From Psychromonas arctica DSM 14288 (lineage in GTDB: Bacteria; Pseudomonadota; Gammaproteobacteria; Enterobacterales; Psychromonadaceae): 64,000 nucleotides of DNA. The notes beneath the pieces are model-generated. The model was not told the DNA's origin. It was given only the letters and a program-made list of their open reading frames with translations, and did not search any database. The stretch is taken from positions 47,314 to 111,313 of the forward strand of contig NZ_KI519477.1 of the NCBI RefSeq assembly GCF_000482725.1, given 5' to 3'. Shown piece after piece: positions 47,477 through 57,010 of this stretch; the first letter of the stretch is position 1, and each line of letters begins with the position of its first letter. The translations under genes and the position numbers were made by a program.

Positions 47477-48295
47477 CTAGGATCCTTTTTTAGCGGGGAA
47501 AAAGGCAAATAACTCTGCAACAGGTTTACGATCCGTAGACTTGCTACTGATCGTTCGCGATACAAAAATTTTGTCACAATCAGCCTCTCTGTATAACTCT
47601 TGCGTTAGCGTCGTATCATGATTACTCAATAATACTGCCGCTTTACTTTCCCTCGCCAATTTTGCTAGTTGGGCTTGATCATCTAAGCTAAAACCTTGTG
47701 TTGCATAACTAGTAAAAGAAGCACTTTTACTTAAAGGTACATAGGGAGGATCACAATACAGTACGTCACTATCACGTAAATACAAAAAGAGTTTTTGATA
47801 AGGTTTGCAGGTAAACGTGGCTTTTTTTGCTTTTTCAGCAAAAAACAATAACTCAGCCTCTGGAAAATAAGGTTGTTTATAGCGTCCAAAAGGTACATTA
47901 AAACCGCCGCTTTTATTATAACGACACAAACCATTATAACCATGACGATTCATGTATAAGAATAATAATGAACGCAGATATACATCCTGACTGCCGTTAA
48001 ATTTATCTCGTAATTGGTAATACACAGCCTCTTGATTATATTCAGGCTGAAAATAGATTTTTGCATCACGAATAAACTGCTTGGGTTTACGCTTAATAAT
48101 TTTATACATTTCAATAAGATCAGGGTTGATATCATTGAGAACATACTCATCATAATCACTGTTTAAAAATACAGAACCGGCACCAACAAAAGGCTCAATT
48201 AAACGCTTTGCAGCAGGTAAGCGAGCATTGATTTGCTCCGTTAATGTGTATTTACCACCAGCCCATTTTAAAAAGGCTCTATTTTTTTTATTCAT
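47477..48295 (-). CDS. dam: DNA adenine methyltransferase (GATC)
   Basis: A 272-residue N6-adenine methyltransferase (E. coli 278) for GATC sites, used in mismatch repair strand choice and replication control. The SAM-binding AFLKWAGGKY N-terminus, the PFVGAGSVFLNS motif and the catalytic LYCDPPYVPL (DPPY) are intact. The start overlaps the end of damX by 8 bp. The presence of Dam means the GATC cluster in the IS4 left end at 731-780 is likely methylated. Confidence 0.97.
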   Translation of the reverse strand: MNKKNRAFLKWAGGKYTLTEQINARLPAAKRLIEPFVGAGSVFLNSDYDEYVLNDINPDLIEMYKIIKRKPKQFIRDAKIYFQPEYNQEAVYYQLRDKFNGSQDVYLRSLLFLYMNRHGYNGLCRYNKSGGFNVPFGRYKQPYFPEAELLFFAEKAKKATFTCKPYQKLFLYLRDSDVLYCDPPYVPLSKSASFTSYATQGFSLDDQAQLAKLARESKAAVLLSNHDTTLTQELYREADCDKIFVSRTISSKSTDRKPVAELFAFFPAKKGS

Positions 48296-50195
48296 TGTTT
48301 AACCGCAAATCATTGTGTACTACTTGCCATTTTTTAACCCAAGAAGGCATATTTCTAAATGCATTGGGTAAGTTTTTAGCTGCTAATTGGGCAGACTTTA
48401 CTGAGTCATAATCACCATAAATAATGACATACCAAGGCTTTGCCTGGCGAACTGTTTGATAGATATATATATTTTCCAACGATGAACGATATTGTTTTTG
48501 AAATTCAATTAAATATTCACGAGAAGCCATACCTGAAAGTTGTAACGTGTAATGACTCGCGTTCTTTGCAAACAGAGTCTCTGAGTCGGTAAACAAGCTA
48601 TATTGCTTAACACTTGTGTTTGCATTATTGACTTGTTGAATTGCGGTTTCTACTAGCGCATTATTAATATTCACTGGTAATTTCTCTGCAACACTTAACG
48701 GCTGTGCTTTATTATTAAGCTCATTACCACTGCTTAGAGCTTCGTTGCCAGCATCTGAGACTGTTTCGATAGTATCTTGTTTGTCTAATGGTGTTTCTTG
48801 TATTGTCGTTGCAGATTGTTCACTATTTAATAGGCTCTTTGAGTCATTTAAATTATCTGCAACCATTTCATTTTCAAATAAATTATTTTCGTTATCAACC
48901 GGGAGCCTTAACAATAAAGGGACTTGCTGTTCATGCTCTGTTTGATTCACTTTATCAGTAGATACTTCACTGCTAGTTAAGGGATCAATCGAATCATCCT
49001 CAAGCAACGTTTGTTCATTTGCATCAACATCTTTTGCGTCAATCGCAACGGATAATTCTAATAGTTGCTGTCCAGATATCACCACTCGCTTCTCTGTCGC
49101 ATCAGATAAACCGACTAGGCTTTGGTTGTCGATAACGTCAAGATCAAGATCTGCCCATGAAGCGGCTAGCTTTTCCGGTCCTTTATTTAGCGCTGTTGGA
49201 GTAGCTGAGGCGTTACGTTTTAAGCCTTCACTGTCTTCTTCACTACCTTCTACAGCATTCACTTCGATACTATTGTGCTCTTCGGGCATCCCCTCCATTG
49301 CCTTAATTTCTTCTAAGGCAATATAATTGCTATCAATGGGCGCCTCTGCATTTGCAGCTTCTAAGCGTGATTTATTGGGAATAAATTTGGGGTATAGGTA
49401 AACTGCAAAAGCACTCACAATAGCAACTAAAACAAGCATCAAGGCAAGAGCAGGTAATCGTGTTTGAACCCATGAAGTAGTAATAGGCTTCAATAACCCT
49501 TGGCTTAAATCATCGGCCAGTTTAATTATTTTTTGTGGGTTACCATGACATAACTTAAGTTGTTTATTTAGTGCATCTTGATGTTGAAGTTTTGCATGAT
49601 AGTCAACTTGTTGAAAGTTATGCTGTAATAACGCATTCGCTTCCTGTGTGTTAAGTACTGGTAGTGTTAATTCAACGTGGTTTAAAAAATCTTTAGTTCG
49701 ACTCGCAAGATGGGTATCTATATAGTTTAAATACTGCTCGGTGGCTGCTTGATCAGTGAGTAACAGGACATTAAGTGTATTGTCTTGCGCAAGACTGCTA
49801 TCTGACAATAACTCGCATAATTCGACGATAAAATCAGCGGGCAAATGCTCAGCATTATCGATAATAATGAGTCGATTAAGAGAACGGTTTTCAGCCTGTT
49901 GTAGGCGTAAAATACTATCCAACAACTTATCTTCTGCATTGAATAACGCTTTATCAAATAGCTGGGCGATTATTTGCTGGCGCAACTTAGCAGCTGTTGG
50001 TTCATTAACCAATGAAACATAAACCTGTTGTAAATCAGCAGATAATGTATTGGATAAGTTTTCTGTCAGTGTACTTTTCCCAGCGCCTGCTTCACCAGAC
50101 ACAAAGATAAGAGAAGAAGATAAGTAGATAAGGTGTTGCAGCCTTTCTATCAGCTGCAACTGAGAAGGGAGCGAAATTAATGTCCTTTCGACCAT
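48288..50195 (-). CDS. damX: DamX, SPOR-domain cell-division protein
   Basis: A 635-residue protein, longer than E. coli DamX (428). The N-terminal AAA-like domain has Walker A SGEAGAGKST (about 33-42) and IIIDNAEHLP. One membrane helix lies near 248-268. A long acidic, low-complexity periplasmic linker (about 280-545) follows, and a C-terminal SPOR domain (about 550-625, from HYTLQLSGMASREYLIEFQ) binds septal peptidoglycan. The start lies 6 bp after aroB. The extra length is nearly all linker. Confidence 0.92.
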   Translation of the reverse strand: MVERTLISLPSQLQLIERLQHLIYLSSSLIFVSGEAGAGKSTLTENLSNTLSADLQQVYVSLVNEPTAAKLRQQIIAQLFDKALFNAEDKLLDSILRLQQAENRSLNRLIIIDNAEHLPADFIVELCELLSDSSLAQDNTLNVLLLTDQAATEQYLNYIDTHLASRTKDFLNHVELTLPVLNTQEANALLQHNFQQVDYHAKLQHQDALNKQLKLCHGNPQKIIKLADDLSQGLLKPITTSWVQTRLPALALMLVLVAIVSAFAVYLYPKFIPNKSRLEAANAEAPIDSNYIALEEIKAMEGMPEEHNSIEVNAVEGSEEDSEGLKRNASATPTALNKGPEKLAASWADLDLDVIDNQSLVGLSDATEKRVVISGQQLLELSVAIDAKDVDANEQTLLEDDSIDPLTSSEVSTDKVNQTEHEQQVPLLLRLPVDNENNLFENEMVADNLNDSKSLLNSEQSATTIQETPLDKQDTIETVSDAGNEALSSGNELNNKAQPLSVAEKLPVNINNALVETAIQQVNNANTSVKQYSLFTDSETLFAKNASHYTLQLSGMASREYLIEFQKQYRSSLENIYIYQTVRQAKPWYVIIYGDYDSVKSAQLAAKNLPNAFRNMPSWVKKWQVVHNDLRLNNE

Positions 50196-50201
50196 GATTG
50201 A

Positions 50202-51272
50202 TTATGATTCTATAACGTCACGAAGAACAACATCACTCACATTATCAAATAATGCACTGGTACCGATCGATGTCGGCAGTACTAAACGTAATTGTCCGTT
50301 AAGCACTTTTTTATCTAATTGCATATGCTCTGCAAAATGTTGATATTGCATTTCAGGTGGTGCAGCTAATGGCAAATCAAAGGCTTCAATAAGATCAATA
50401 ATTTGTTCTACTTCTGTATGTTCAATTAAACCTAATACATAGGATGTTTCAGCAGCTAATACCATTCCCACAGCCACGGCTTCACCATGCAACCAATTGC
50501 CATAACCTTGCTCAGCTTCAATAGCATGACCAAAGGTGTGACCAAGATTTAATAGCGCTCGAATACCATGTTCTTTTTCATCTAAAGCCACTACTTCAGC
50601 TTTAATAGCACAACAACGTTTAATCATATAAGTGATAGCTGTTGCATCAAGTGACTTGATCGCTTCAATATTGTTTTCTAACCAAATAAAGAAATCTTGA
50701 TCGTAAATAATGCCATATTTAATCACTTCGGCCATGCCCGCGGCAAACTCACGCGCAGGTAATGTTTTTAAGCATTCAATATCAATAACAACAGCTTGTG
50801 GCTGATAGAAAGCCCCAATCATATTTTTACCTAGAGGATGATTAACAGCTGTTTTACCGCCCACGGAAGAATCAACTTGTGATAACAAAGTGGTTGGTAT
50901 TTGTAGAAAAGCAATACCGCGCTGATAACATGCAGCAGCAAAACCTGCCATATCTCCAATAACACCGCCACCTAATGCAATAATAGTGGTATCTCTGGCA
51001 TGTTTTTTTGCTAACAGCTCACTTAATATCGTCTCAAATGTGCTTAAATTTTTATATTGCTCGCCATCAGGTAAAATGACTTCATCTATTTGATAATCTT
51101 TTAATGTGTTTTTACACGCTTCTAAATAAAGCGGAGCAACCACATCATTAGTCACAATCATGACCTTTTTGCCGCTAATAGCGCCACTAAACAATGAAGT
51201 ATCTGCTAATAAGTCTGGCCCAATAGAGATAGGGTAACTACGATCACCTAGATCAACGAGTAATTTTTCCAT
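50202..51272 (-). CDS. aroB: 3-Dehydroquinate synthase
   Basis: A 356-residue NAD- and zinc-dependent enzyme (E. coli 362) for the second step of the shikimate pathway. The NAD-binding [36 protein letters not shown], and zinc-site [12 protein letters not shown] and [11 protein letters not shown] motifs are intact. The start shares a base with the aroK stop (TAATG), giving coupled synthesis of the two shikimate enzymes. Confidence 0.98.
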   Translation of the reverse strand: MEKLLVDLGDRSYPISIGPDLLADTSLFSGAISGKKVMIVTNDVVAPLYLEACKNTLKDYQIDEVILPDGEQYKNLSTFETILSELLAKKHARDTTIIALGGGVIGDMAGFAAACYQRGIAFLQIPTTLLSQVDSSVGGKTAVNHPLGKNMIGAFYQPQAVVIDIECLKTLPAREFAAGMAEVIKYGIIYDQDFFIWLENNIEAIKSLDATAITYMIKRCCAIKAEVVALDEKEHGIRALLNLGHTFGHAIEAEQGYGNWLHGEAVAVGMVLAAETSYVLGLIEHTEVEQIIDLIEAFDLPLAAPPEMQYQHFAEHMQLDKKVLNGQLRLVLPTSIGTSALFDNVSDVVLRDVIES

Positions 51273-51787
51273 TAAAAATCCAATAAAGCGATGATTTGAC
51301 TTGCAACAACTTTTGCACTTTGCTCGTCAGTTTCAATAACATAATCTGCAGCTTCTTCATACAGTGCGTTGCGATTTTCTGCCAATGTTTCTAGGACTGA
51401 TTGAGGATCATCTGTTTGTAAAAGAGGTCTACGTTTATCTTTTAATGTTCTTGCTAACTGTTTTTGCACACTTGTTTTTAAATAAACGACAATGCCACGA
51501 GCAGATAGGTGAGTTCTGTTTTCTTGACGAATAACCGCTCCACCGCCTGTTGCTAAAACAATGCCATGCTTTTTAGTTAGTTCATCTAACATTTCTTGCT
51601 CGCGGTTTCTAAAACCTTCTTCACCTTCCACGTCAAATACCCAAGCAATATCTGCGCCGGTTTTACGTTCAATTTCACTATCTGAATCAAGAAAGTCTAA
51701 GTGCAGCATTTGTGCTAGTTGACGGCCAATTGTGCTTTTACCAGCCCCCATTGGGCCAATTAGGAATATATTACGCTGTTCTGCCAT
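51272..51787 (-). CDS. aroK: Shikimate kinase I
   Basis: A 171-residue kinase (E. coli 173). Walker [13 protein letters not shown] (11-22), shikimate-binding DSDSEIE and [16 protein letters not shown] and the lid DKRRPLLQ are present. It is first of the aroK-aroB-damX-dam group and is separated from pilQ by about 150 bp that includes a terminator. Confidence 0.97.
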   Translation of the reverse strand: MAEQRNIFLIGPMGAGKSTIGRQLAQMLHLDFLDSDSEIERKTGADIAWVFDVEGEEGFRNREQEMLDELTKKHGIVLATGGGAVIRQENRTHLSARGIVVYLKTSVQKQLARTLKDKRRPLLQTDDPQSVLETLAENRNALYEEAADYVIETDEQSAKVVASQIIALLDF

Positions 51788-51885
51788 GTTGAATGTTTAC
51801 TCAAGTGGTTGATTACTGGGAAGCCCCTTAAAAATTAAAGAGAAGTGCCTTATTATCGCAATTGTTAATAAGGTATTGCAAGCCA

Positions 51886-51919
51886 TAAAAAAATAAGCCT
51901 GAAGATAAACCTCAGGCTG
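51886..51919 (-). terminator. Terminator after pilQ
   Basis: On the minus strand AGCCTGA pairs with TCAGGCT, followed by TATTTTTTT. It separates the pilMNOPQ operon from aroK, although readthrough may still occur. Confidence 0.82.
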
Positions 51920-51941
51920 ATAGTAAAAATTGAGTATCTAA

Positions 51942-54080
51942 TTAATATTTTGTTTGCATTACGATACGTGGTGTAACAAAAATTAATAACTCAGCTTTGC
52001 TGTTATTCTGACTGGTACTTCTGAAAAAGTAACCTAGGTAGGGAATATCGCCTAACAATGGTACTTTCTTAGTCGAGTGTGTAACTTGCTGCTGGTAAAT
52101 ACCCCCCAGTACTAAGGTTTCACCGTTATCAACTAATACCTGTGTTGCAATTTCTTGTGTGTTAATTGAAACGACTTCACCTGTACCCGTGGAGATAGTA
52201 TCGCCAATAGAGTCTTGAGTAATCACCAAATCCAAGATCAGTTTATTATCGGGTGTAATTTGTGGTGTCACTTCTAAGCTGAGTACCGCTTTTTTGAAAC
52301 TCACCGAAGTAGCACCTGATGACGACGATTCTACATAAGGTACTTCCGTACCCTGCTCAATATAAGCCGTTTGTTGATTTAATGTGGTAATACGTGGGCT
52401 AGCAATGATTTCTGCTTTATTTTCTTGCTCTAATGCTGATAGCTCTAAATCTAAAATATCACCATTTGCGAATCTAGCGACTTGAAATGCAATTGAACCA
52501 GCAACTGATGAAGCAGGCAGATTAACGTTTAAGCGATCATTAACATCACCCGTTGTTCCTCCTTCAATACCAGCAATAGATCCAGAGGTAGATAAGCTAT
52601 TATTGGATGAGTCATCTGTTTTTGTAGCTGAAACTCCCCATTGAATACCTAAATCTTCACCTACGGAATCACTGACGGTAACCATGCGCGCTTCGATAAC
52701 AACTTGGCGCACAGCAATATCCAATACCTCAACCATTTCTTTCACTGAATCAATCACAGAGGCTGTATCTTTAATTAATAACGTATTGGTACGAGCATCA
52801 ATACTGACATTTCCGCGTTCAGAAAGCAGGCTTGCACTATTGCCTGATAACATAGCCGCAATATCCGCTGCTTTTGCATAATTAATTTGAATAAATTCTG
52901 AATATAAAGGGGCCAAATCTTCAACTTGTTTATTCGTTTCTAGTTGTTCACGTTCTTTAGCAGCTAATTCAGTGGCAGGTGCGATCATCAGCACATTGCC
53001 ATCCATGCGCTTACCTAAACCTCTTACTTTTAAGATAATGTCTAAAGCTTGCTCCCAAGGAACATCATCAAGACGTAAAGTGATATTGCCGCTAACAGAG
53101 TCAGTGATCACCAAGTTGAGGCCATTAAAGTCAGCAATCAACTGCAATACGGTACGTACAGGAATATCTTGAAAGTTAAGCGAAATAGCCTTTCCTTCGT
53201 ACACGGTCTCTTTTTTATCTTTTGGTTTTTCAGACACTTCAATCATAAATAATGTATCTAACTGATCGTAGCGGTAGTTGTACTCATCTTTGATATTAAA
53301 AACAAAACGTGTTTTACCATCTTCTCTGAAGGTTTCGACTTTTTCTACGATTGTAGAAAAATCAACTACATCCATTATATATAATAATTCGTTTGGAATA
53401 TAAGTACTTTGAAATTCGGCAATTAACTGTTGGTCACGGCGGCGAATATCAACGGCAACACTGGAGTTATCTAAATAAACAAACAGTTTGCCTTGACCTT
53501 CGGAACCTCGTTTAAAATCAATATCAGAAATGGTATTAACATAACCCTTCGGTTTTTCAACTGATGCGGTGGTTGACTTCTCTTTAGTTGATTTAGTGAC
53601 ACTATTTTGTGAAGTTTGAACACCTGTATTTTGTAAAATCGCAGCAGCAATACCAGCTTCTGATTGCGTTGTTATCGATTTTTGTACTGCATCACCAAAG
53701 CGAACGGTCAAATAATTGCCCTGTTGGAAGATGCGATAAGGCAGTAACCCGTCGAGGTTAATCACTAGTCGAAGACCATCAGAAGTTCGACTAGTTTCAA
53801 TCTCATTAATACCATTTTTATTAATTTCGACAGGGTTAATCTCAAGCACTGAAGTGGCATCTTTAATATCAATGACTAATTTATTTGGACGATAATGCAA
53901 CTTATCTGCGTAACTATTAATCAGTGCATTAAACCCAAATTTTAGCTCCAACCTACCATCAGACATCGGATTGACATCCAATTTATTGAGTTGCGGCTCA
54001 GCAGCCACAAAGGAAGACAACAAAAACAATGTAACCCCAATACATGACAGCATTGTTTGTTTAATATTTCTAAATTTCAT
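51942..54080 (-). CDS. pilQ: Type IV pilus secretin PilQ
   Basis: A 712-residue outer-membrane secretin through which type IV pili exit. Signal peptide (cut after SSFVAA, about residue 27), AMIN domains at about 30-120 and 185-280 for peptidoglycan binding, a secretin N0/STN domain (ISLNFQDIPVRTVLQLIADF), an N1 domain, and the secretin core with EVTPQITPDN and VPLLGDIPYLGYFFR. It ends the pilMNOPQ operon, 26 bp after pilP. No pilin or motor genes are in the window. Confidence 0.95.
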   Translation of the reverse strand: MKFRNIKQTMLSCIGVTLFLLSSFVAAEPQLNKLDVNPMSDGRLELKFGFNALINSYADKLHYRPNKLVIDIKDATSVLEINPVEINKNGINEIETSRTSDGLRLVINLDGLLPYRIFQQGNYLTVRFGDAVQKSITTQSEAGIAAAILQNTGVQTSQNSVTKSTKEKSTTASVEKPKGYVNTISDIDFKRGSEGQGKLFVYLDNSSVAVDIRRRDQQLIAEFQSTYIPNELLYIMDVVDFSTIVEKVETFREDGKTRFVFNIKDEYNYRYDQLDTLFMIEVSEKPKDKKETVYEGKAISLNFQDIPVRTVLQLIADFNGLNLVITDSVSGNITLRLDDVPWEQALDIILKVRGLGKRMDGNVLMIAPATELAAKEREQLETNKQVEDLAPLYSEFIQINYAKAADIAAMLSGNSASLLSERGNVSIDARTNTLLIKDTASVIDSVKEMVEVLDIAVRQVVIEARMVTVSDSVGEDLGIQWGVSATKTDDSSNNSLSTSGSIAGIEGGTTGDVNDRLNVNLPASSVAGSIAFQVARFANGDILDLELSALEQENKAEIIASPRITTLNQQTAYIEQGTEVPYVESSSSGATSVSFKKAVLSLEVTPQITPDNKLILDLVITQDSIGDTISTGTGEVVSINTQEIATQVLVDNGETLVLGGIYQQQVTHSTKKVPLLGDIPYLGYFFRSTSQNNSKAELLIFVTPRIVMQTKY

Positions 54081-54106
54081 GATTTAAATTTCATCCCTGA
54101 TTAAAT

Positions 54107-54625
54107 TCATTGTAACTGTAATGTAAGCTGAGTAATTCGTTCTTGCCAACATCCGCTGCTATCTGATGCTAACTCTAATAGATCAATTTGTGAGGCGGTC
54201 ACTTTTAATACTTTGCCATGATTTAATCCTAAAAAATATCCGGGTTTAACTCTATGTATTTCATTACCTGCAACTTGTACTAATGCCCACAGTTGATCAT
54301 TAATCTCCAAAGTCCCACGCATTTTCATACCGCTAAGAGAGAACATTTCTAATGCTTCTTTCTTGCGCTCAAAGTTAGGTTGGGGACAACTTTTAGGTGT
54401 ATTTCTGACTTCTGTAGCAACTTCTGCTTGAGGCTGAGAAAAAGGGCTTCTAGCTTCTTCCTGAGTGTAAGTCAGCGTATCGATTTTTTTCAACACAGGA
54501 ATGTCATCATTTAACGGATAGACTTTAGACTTGCTCTCAGCAACAAATACCTCTAGATCATCGACTTGTACATCAACACAGGCAACCAAAGAAAAGCTCA
54601 TTAACAAAGGTAATAATTTTTTCAC
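54107..54625 (-). CDS. pilP: Pilus assembly lipoprotein PilP
   Basis: A 172-residue inner-membrane lipoprotein: lipobox LVAC with Cys16, an unstructured stretch of about 80 residues, and a beta domain (about 90-170) with KMRGTLEINDQLWALVQ and HRVKPGYFLGLNHGKV that contacts the secretin PilQ. The start is a GTG that shares its G with the pilO stop (TAGTG). The protein links the PilMNO inner complex to PilQ. Confidence 0.93.
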   Translation of the reverse strand: MKKLLPLLMSFSLVACVDVQVDDLEVFVAESKSKVYPLNDDIPVLKKIDTLTYTQEEARSPFSQPQAEVATEVRNTPKSCPQPNFERKKEALEMFSLSGMKMRGTLEINDQLWALVQVAGNEIHRVKPGYFLGLNHGKVLKVTASQIDLLELASDSSGCWQERITQLTLQLQ

Positions 54626-55194
54626 TAAGGCTCCTCTTTATAACGATAGCTTTTAGCAACTATCTCTAACAATAGAGTATTTTTATCATTATGTTTTAAA
54701 CGCAAGTTATCCAATATCACAATACGAGGAAGTGCTGCAATATCCGCTGAAAATTTACCTAGTTGTTCATAAGTACCCACCACTTTAATACTAATTGGCA
54801 CTTCTTCAGCAAGCTCTAATTGTTTTTTAACCCCCCAATTTAAACTATTAAATTGAAGGCCATTATTAGAACCAATAAAGCTAATATCGTCTAACAGGCT
54901 TGCTAGCTCTTTTTTACTTGGTAGCTTATTGACTAAGCCATCTAATATCACTTCGATCTCTTTCATTTGTTCACGATAGGCTTCAAGATTTGAAGAAATA
55001 GCCGCTTTAACAGTAAATTCTTTTTTAAGGGCAATTTCTTTTGCTTCTACTCGCTCCAATTGTTTCAGTTGGTCATCAATCACATAGTAATAAAAGCCAC
55101 CTACGAACAGAATACAAACGATTAAAATGGTAATTGCTTTATGTAGGTTAGGCCAGCTACCGATAGTTTCTAAATCTAACTCGTTAAGATTCAT
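54625..55194 (-). CDS. pilO: Pilus assembly protein PilO
   Basis: A 189-residue bitopic protein with one membrane helix at about 21-41, a coiled coil (about 45-95) and a C-terminal ferredoxin-like periplasmic domain. It forms a heterodimer with PilN in the alignment subcomplex. The LPSKKELASLLDDISFIGSN segment is typical. Its start overlaps the pilN stop (TAATG). Confidence 0.93.
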   Translation of the reverse strand: MNLNELDLETIGSWPNLHKAITILIVCILFVGGFYYYVIDDQLKQLERVEAKEIALKKEFTVKAAISSNLEAYREQMKEIEVILDGLVNKLPSKKELASLLDDISFIGSNNGLQFNSLNWGVKKQLELAEEVPISIKVVGTYEQLGKFSADIAALPRIVILDNLRLKHNDKNTLLLEIVAKSYRYKEEP

Positions 55195-55748
55195 TATTTT
55201 AATCCTTCTTCAGGCAGAACGATAAAATTCATTGCAAACTTATAAAGCTTAATCGGTTTATCAGGACCACTAACAATAGAAGGTAATGATGCATCACCTA
55301 ACCAACCAGAATTATCAACATTTCTAACCATATTACTAACTCGGCCATTAGACTCAGTCAGCCCTTTCACATCGATACGACCATCTTTAAAGGCCACTGA
55401 ATCAACATAAACACCGGCGGGAGTGACTACGGGTAATGTATTAAAAAAACGTGTGATCAAATTACGACGCTCTTCCAATTCTTGAATCAAGTTAATACGT
55501 CGTACTAACTCTGCTTTTTCCTTTTTAATATTACGAATTTCTGCAATGCGGCGATCTAAAATAATTGTCTGAGTCTGTAAAAATTGGTTACGTGAATTCT
55601 GTGCTCCAATTAACTCATCTACATATAGTTTGCCTAAATAACATAAGCTTAATGTGATTAGACAACACATACCTAGCAATACAAAAAAGGCTATTTTTTT
55701 CTTCTTTTTGTACTCTTCACGCCAGGGTAATAGGTTTATATTTGACAC
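55194..55748 (-). CDS. pilN: Pilus assembly protein PilN
   Basis: A 184-residue bitopic protein. The short cytoplasmic tail MSNINLLPWREEYKKKKK holds the INLLPWR motif that binds PilM; a membrane helix (about 20-42) and coiled coil follow, then the periplasmic domain. The start is a GTG sharing its G with the pilM stop, with GGAG upstream. It pairs with PilO. Confidence 0.95.
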   Translation of the reverse strand: MSNINLLPWREEYKKKKKIAFFVLLGMCCLITLSLCYLGKLYVDELIGAQNSRNQFLQTQTIILDRRIAEIRNIKKEKAELVRRINLIQELEERRNLITRFFNTLPVVTPAGVYVDSVAFKDGRIDVKGLTESNGRVSNMVRNVDNSGWLGDASLPSIVSGPDKPIKLYKFAMNFIVLPEEGLK

Positions 55749-56806
55749 TATATAACTCCTCTTAATGCCAAACCTAGCGCCATCATATACTTACTACCTG
55801 ATTGCGTAAGCACTCCTTTATCAGCCTTGTTTTTGAATTCAAAACCTAGATAAGGATCTGCAACTTCAACTTCAATATCTAATTCAGCTCTTAACTGCTC
55901 TACTAACTCAGGCATTAACACACCTCCCCCTGTTAATATTAACTTAGTAATAGCAACGTTATTAGGAGAGTTAGTAAACATACGTAAATCAAAGCGCAGG
56001 TGATTGACCGTCATACTCACAAATGGCGCGATGACATCAGATTGGCAGTCGACGGGTAAGTCATTCTCTAATTTTGCTTTTTCTGCATCCGGAAGTGAAA
56101 GCGTATAACGATCAGCAATCATTTGCGTGCATACTGCACCACCATGATTTTTATTACGAGTAAAAATAACATTACCTTGATATAAAACACTCAACATCAT
56201 TTGTGAGGTGCCAATATCCACAACAGCAATGCCATGATTGTAATCTTCTGGGGTAAAAACTAACTCAGAGGATCGAGCAAGAGCATGACTTGCCACATCA
56301 ACAATAGTAGTGGTTAAACCACTTTCATCAACACACTGTGCCTGTGATAAAACACGCTCTTTTCGAGCCGCACTGACCAAAATATCATTTAAAGCGCTAT
56401 CAGCTTCATTCGGCCCCATTATTTCAAAATCGATAAAGATTTCATCCAATGGAAAAGGAATAATTGTTTCTGCTTCTAACTCAATACGAGCTTCCAAATC
56501 TAATTCATTTAAATCGGAACTCATGGTTATAACTTTTGTCATAACGTCTGCACCCATTACTGCAATGGCTGCGTTTTTATAATTGCTAGGAAAGGATTTT
56601 CTTAAACGTTTAATTATTAAGGTTACTTTATCAATATCTTCTAAGCGGTTATCAACTATCAACCCTTTTGGAACCGCAGCCTCTGCGACACCATCAATTT
56701 GATAGGTTCCTTGCCCCTTAGAGAGTGCAATAGCTTTGATTGAATGTGAGCCGAAATCAATGCCAATGACACCGCTCGGACCTAATCTTTTAAACCCAGA
56801 GAACAT
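55748..56806 (-). CDS. pilM: Pilus assembly ATPase-fold protein PilM
   Basis: A 352-residue cytoplasmic actin-like protein that binds the PilN tail. The nucleotide-binding start GVIGIDFGSHSIKAIALS, VVDIGTSQMMLSVL and LTGGGVLMPEL match the FtsA/PilM fold. It is first of the pilMNOPQ operon and is divergent from mrcA, about 200 bp apart, a classic arrangement in gammaproteobacteria that places a wall synthase beside the pilus secretin machinery. Confidence 0.95.
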   Translation of the reverse strand: MFSGFKRLGPSGVIGIDFGSHSIKAIALSKGQGTYQIDGVAEAAVPKGLIVDNRLEDIDKVTLIIKRLRKSFPSNYKNAAIAVMGADVMTKVITMSSDLNELDLEARIELEAETIIPFPLDEIFIDFEIMGPNEADSALNDILVSAARKERVLSQAQCVDESGLTTTIVDVASHALARSSELVFTPEDYNHGIAVVDIGTSQMMLSVLYQGNVIFTRNKNHGGAVCTQMIADRYTLSLPDAEKAKLENDLPVDCQSDVIAPFVSMTVNHLRFDLRMFTNSPNNVAITKLILTGGGVLMPELVEQLRAELDIEVEVADPYLGFEFKNKADKGVLTQSGSKYMMALGLALRGVI

Positions 56807-57010
56807 AACTTCCTTGCTGCAGTAAATGTTAATAAAAATAGTTAATTGAAATAAAATACGAGCTTGCGTCTCAATTAGATAACGTTCAAATTGAATAAGT
56901 CACAGTTCCCTCTTTAACTCATGATTTATAACTATATACTACATATCCAATATATCTAATATTAAATAAAAAAAGTGACATGCTCACAACATAGATGGAA
57001 TGATTCGAAT

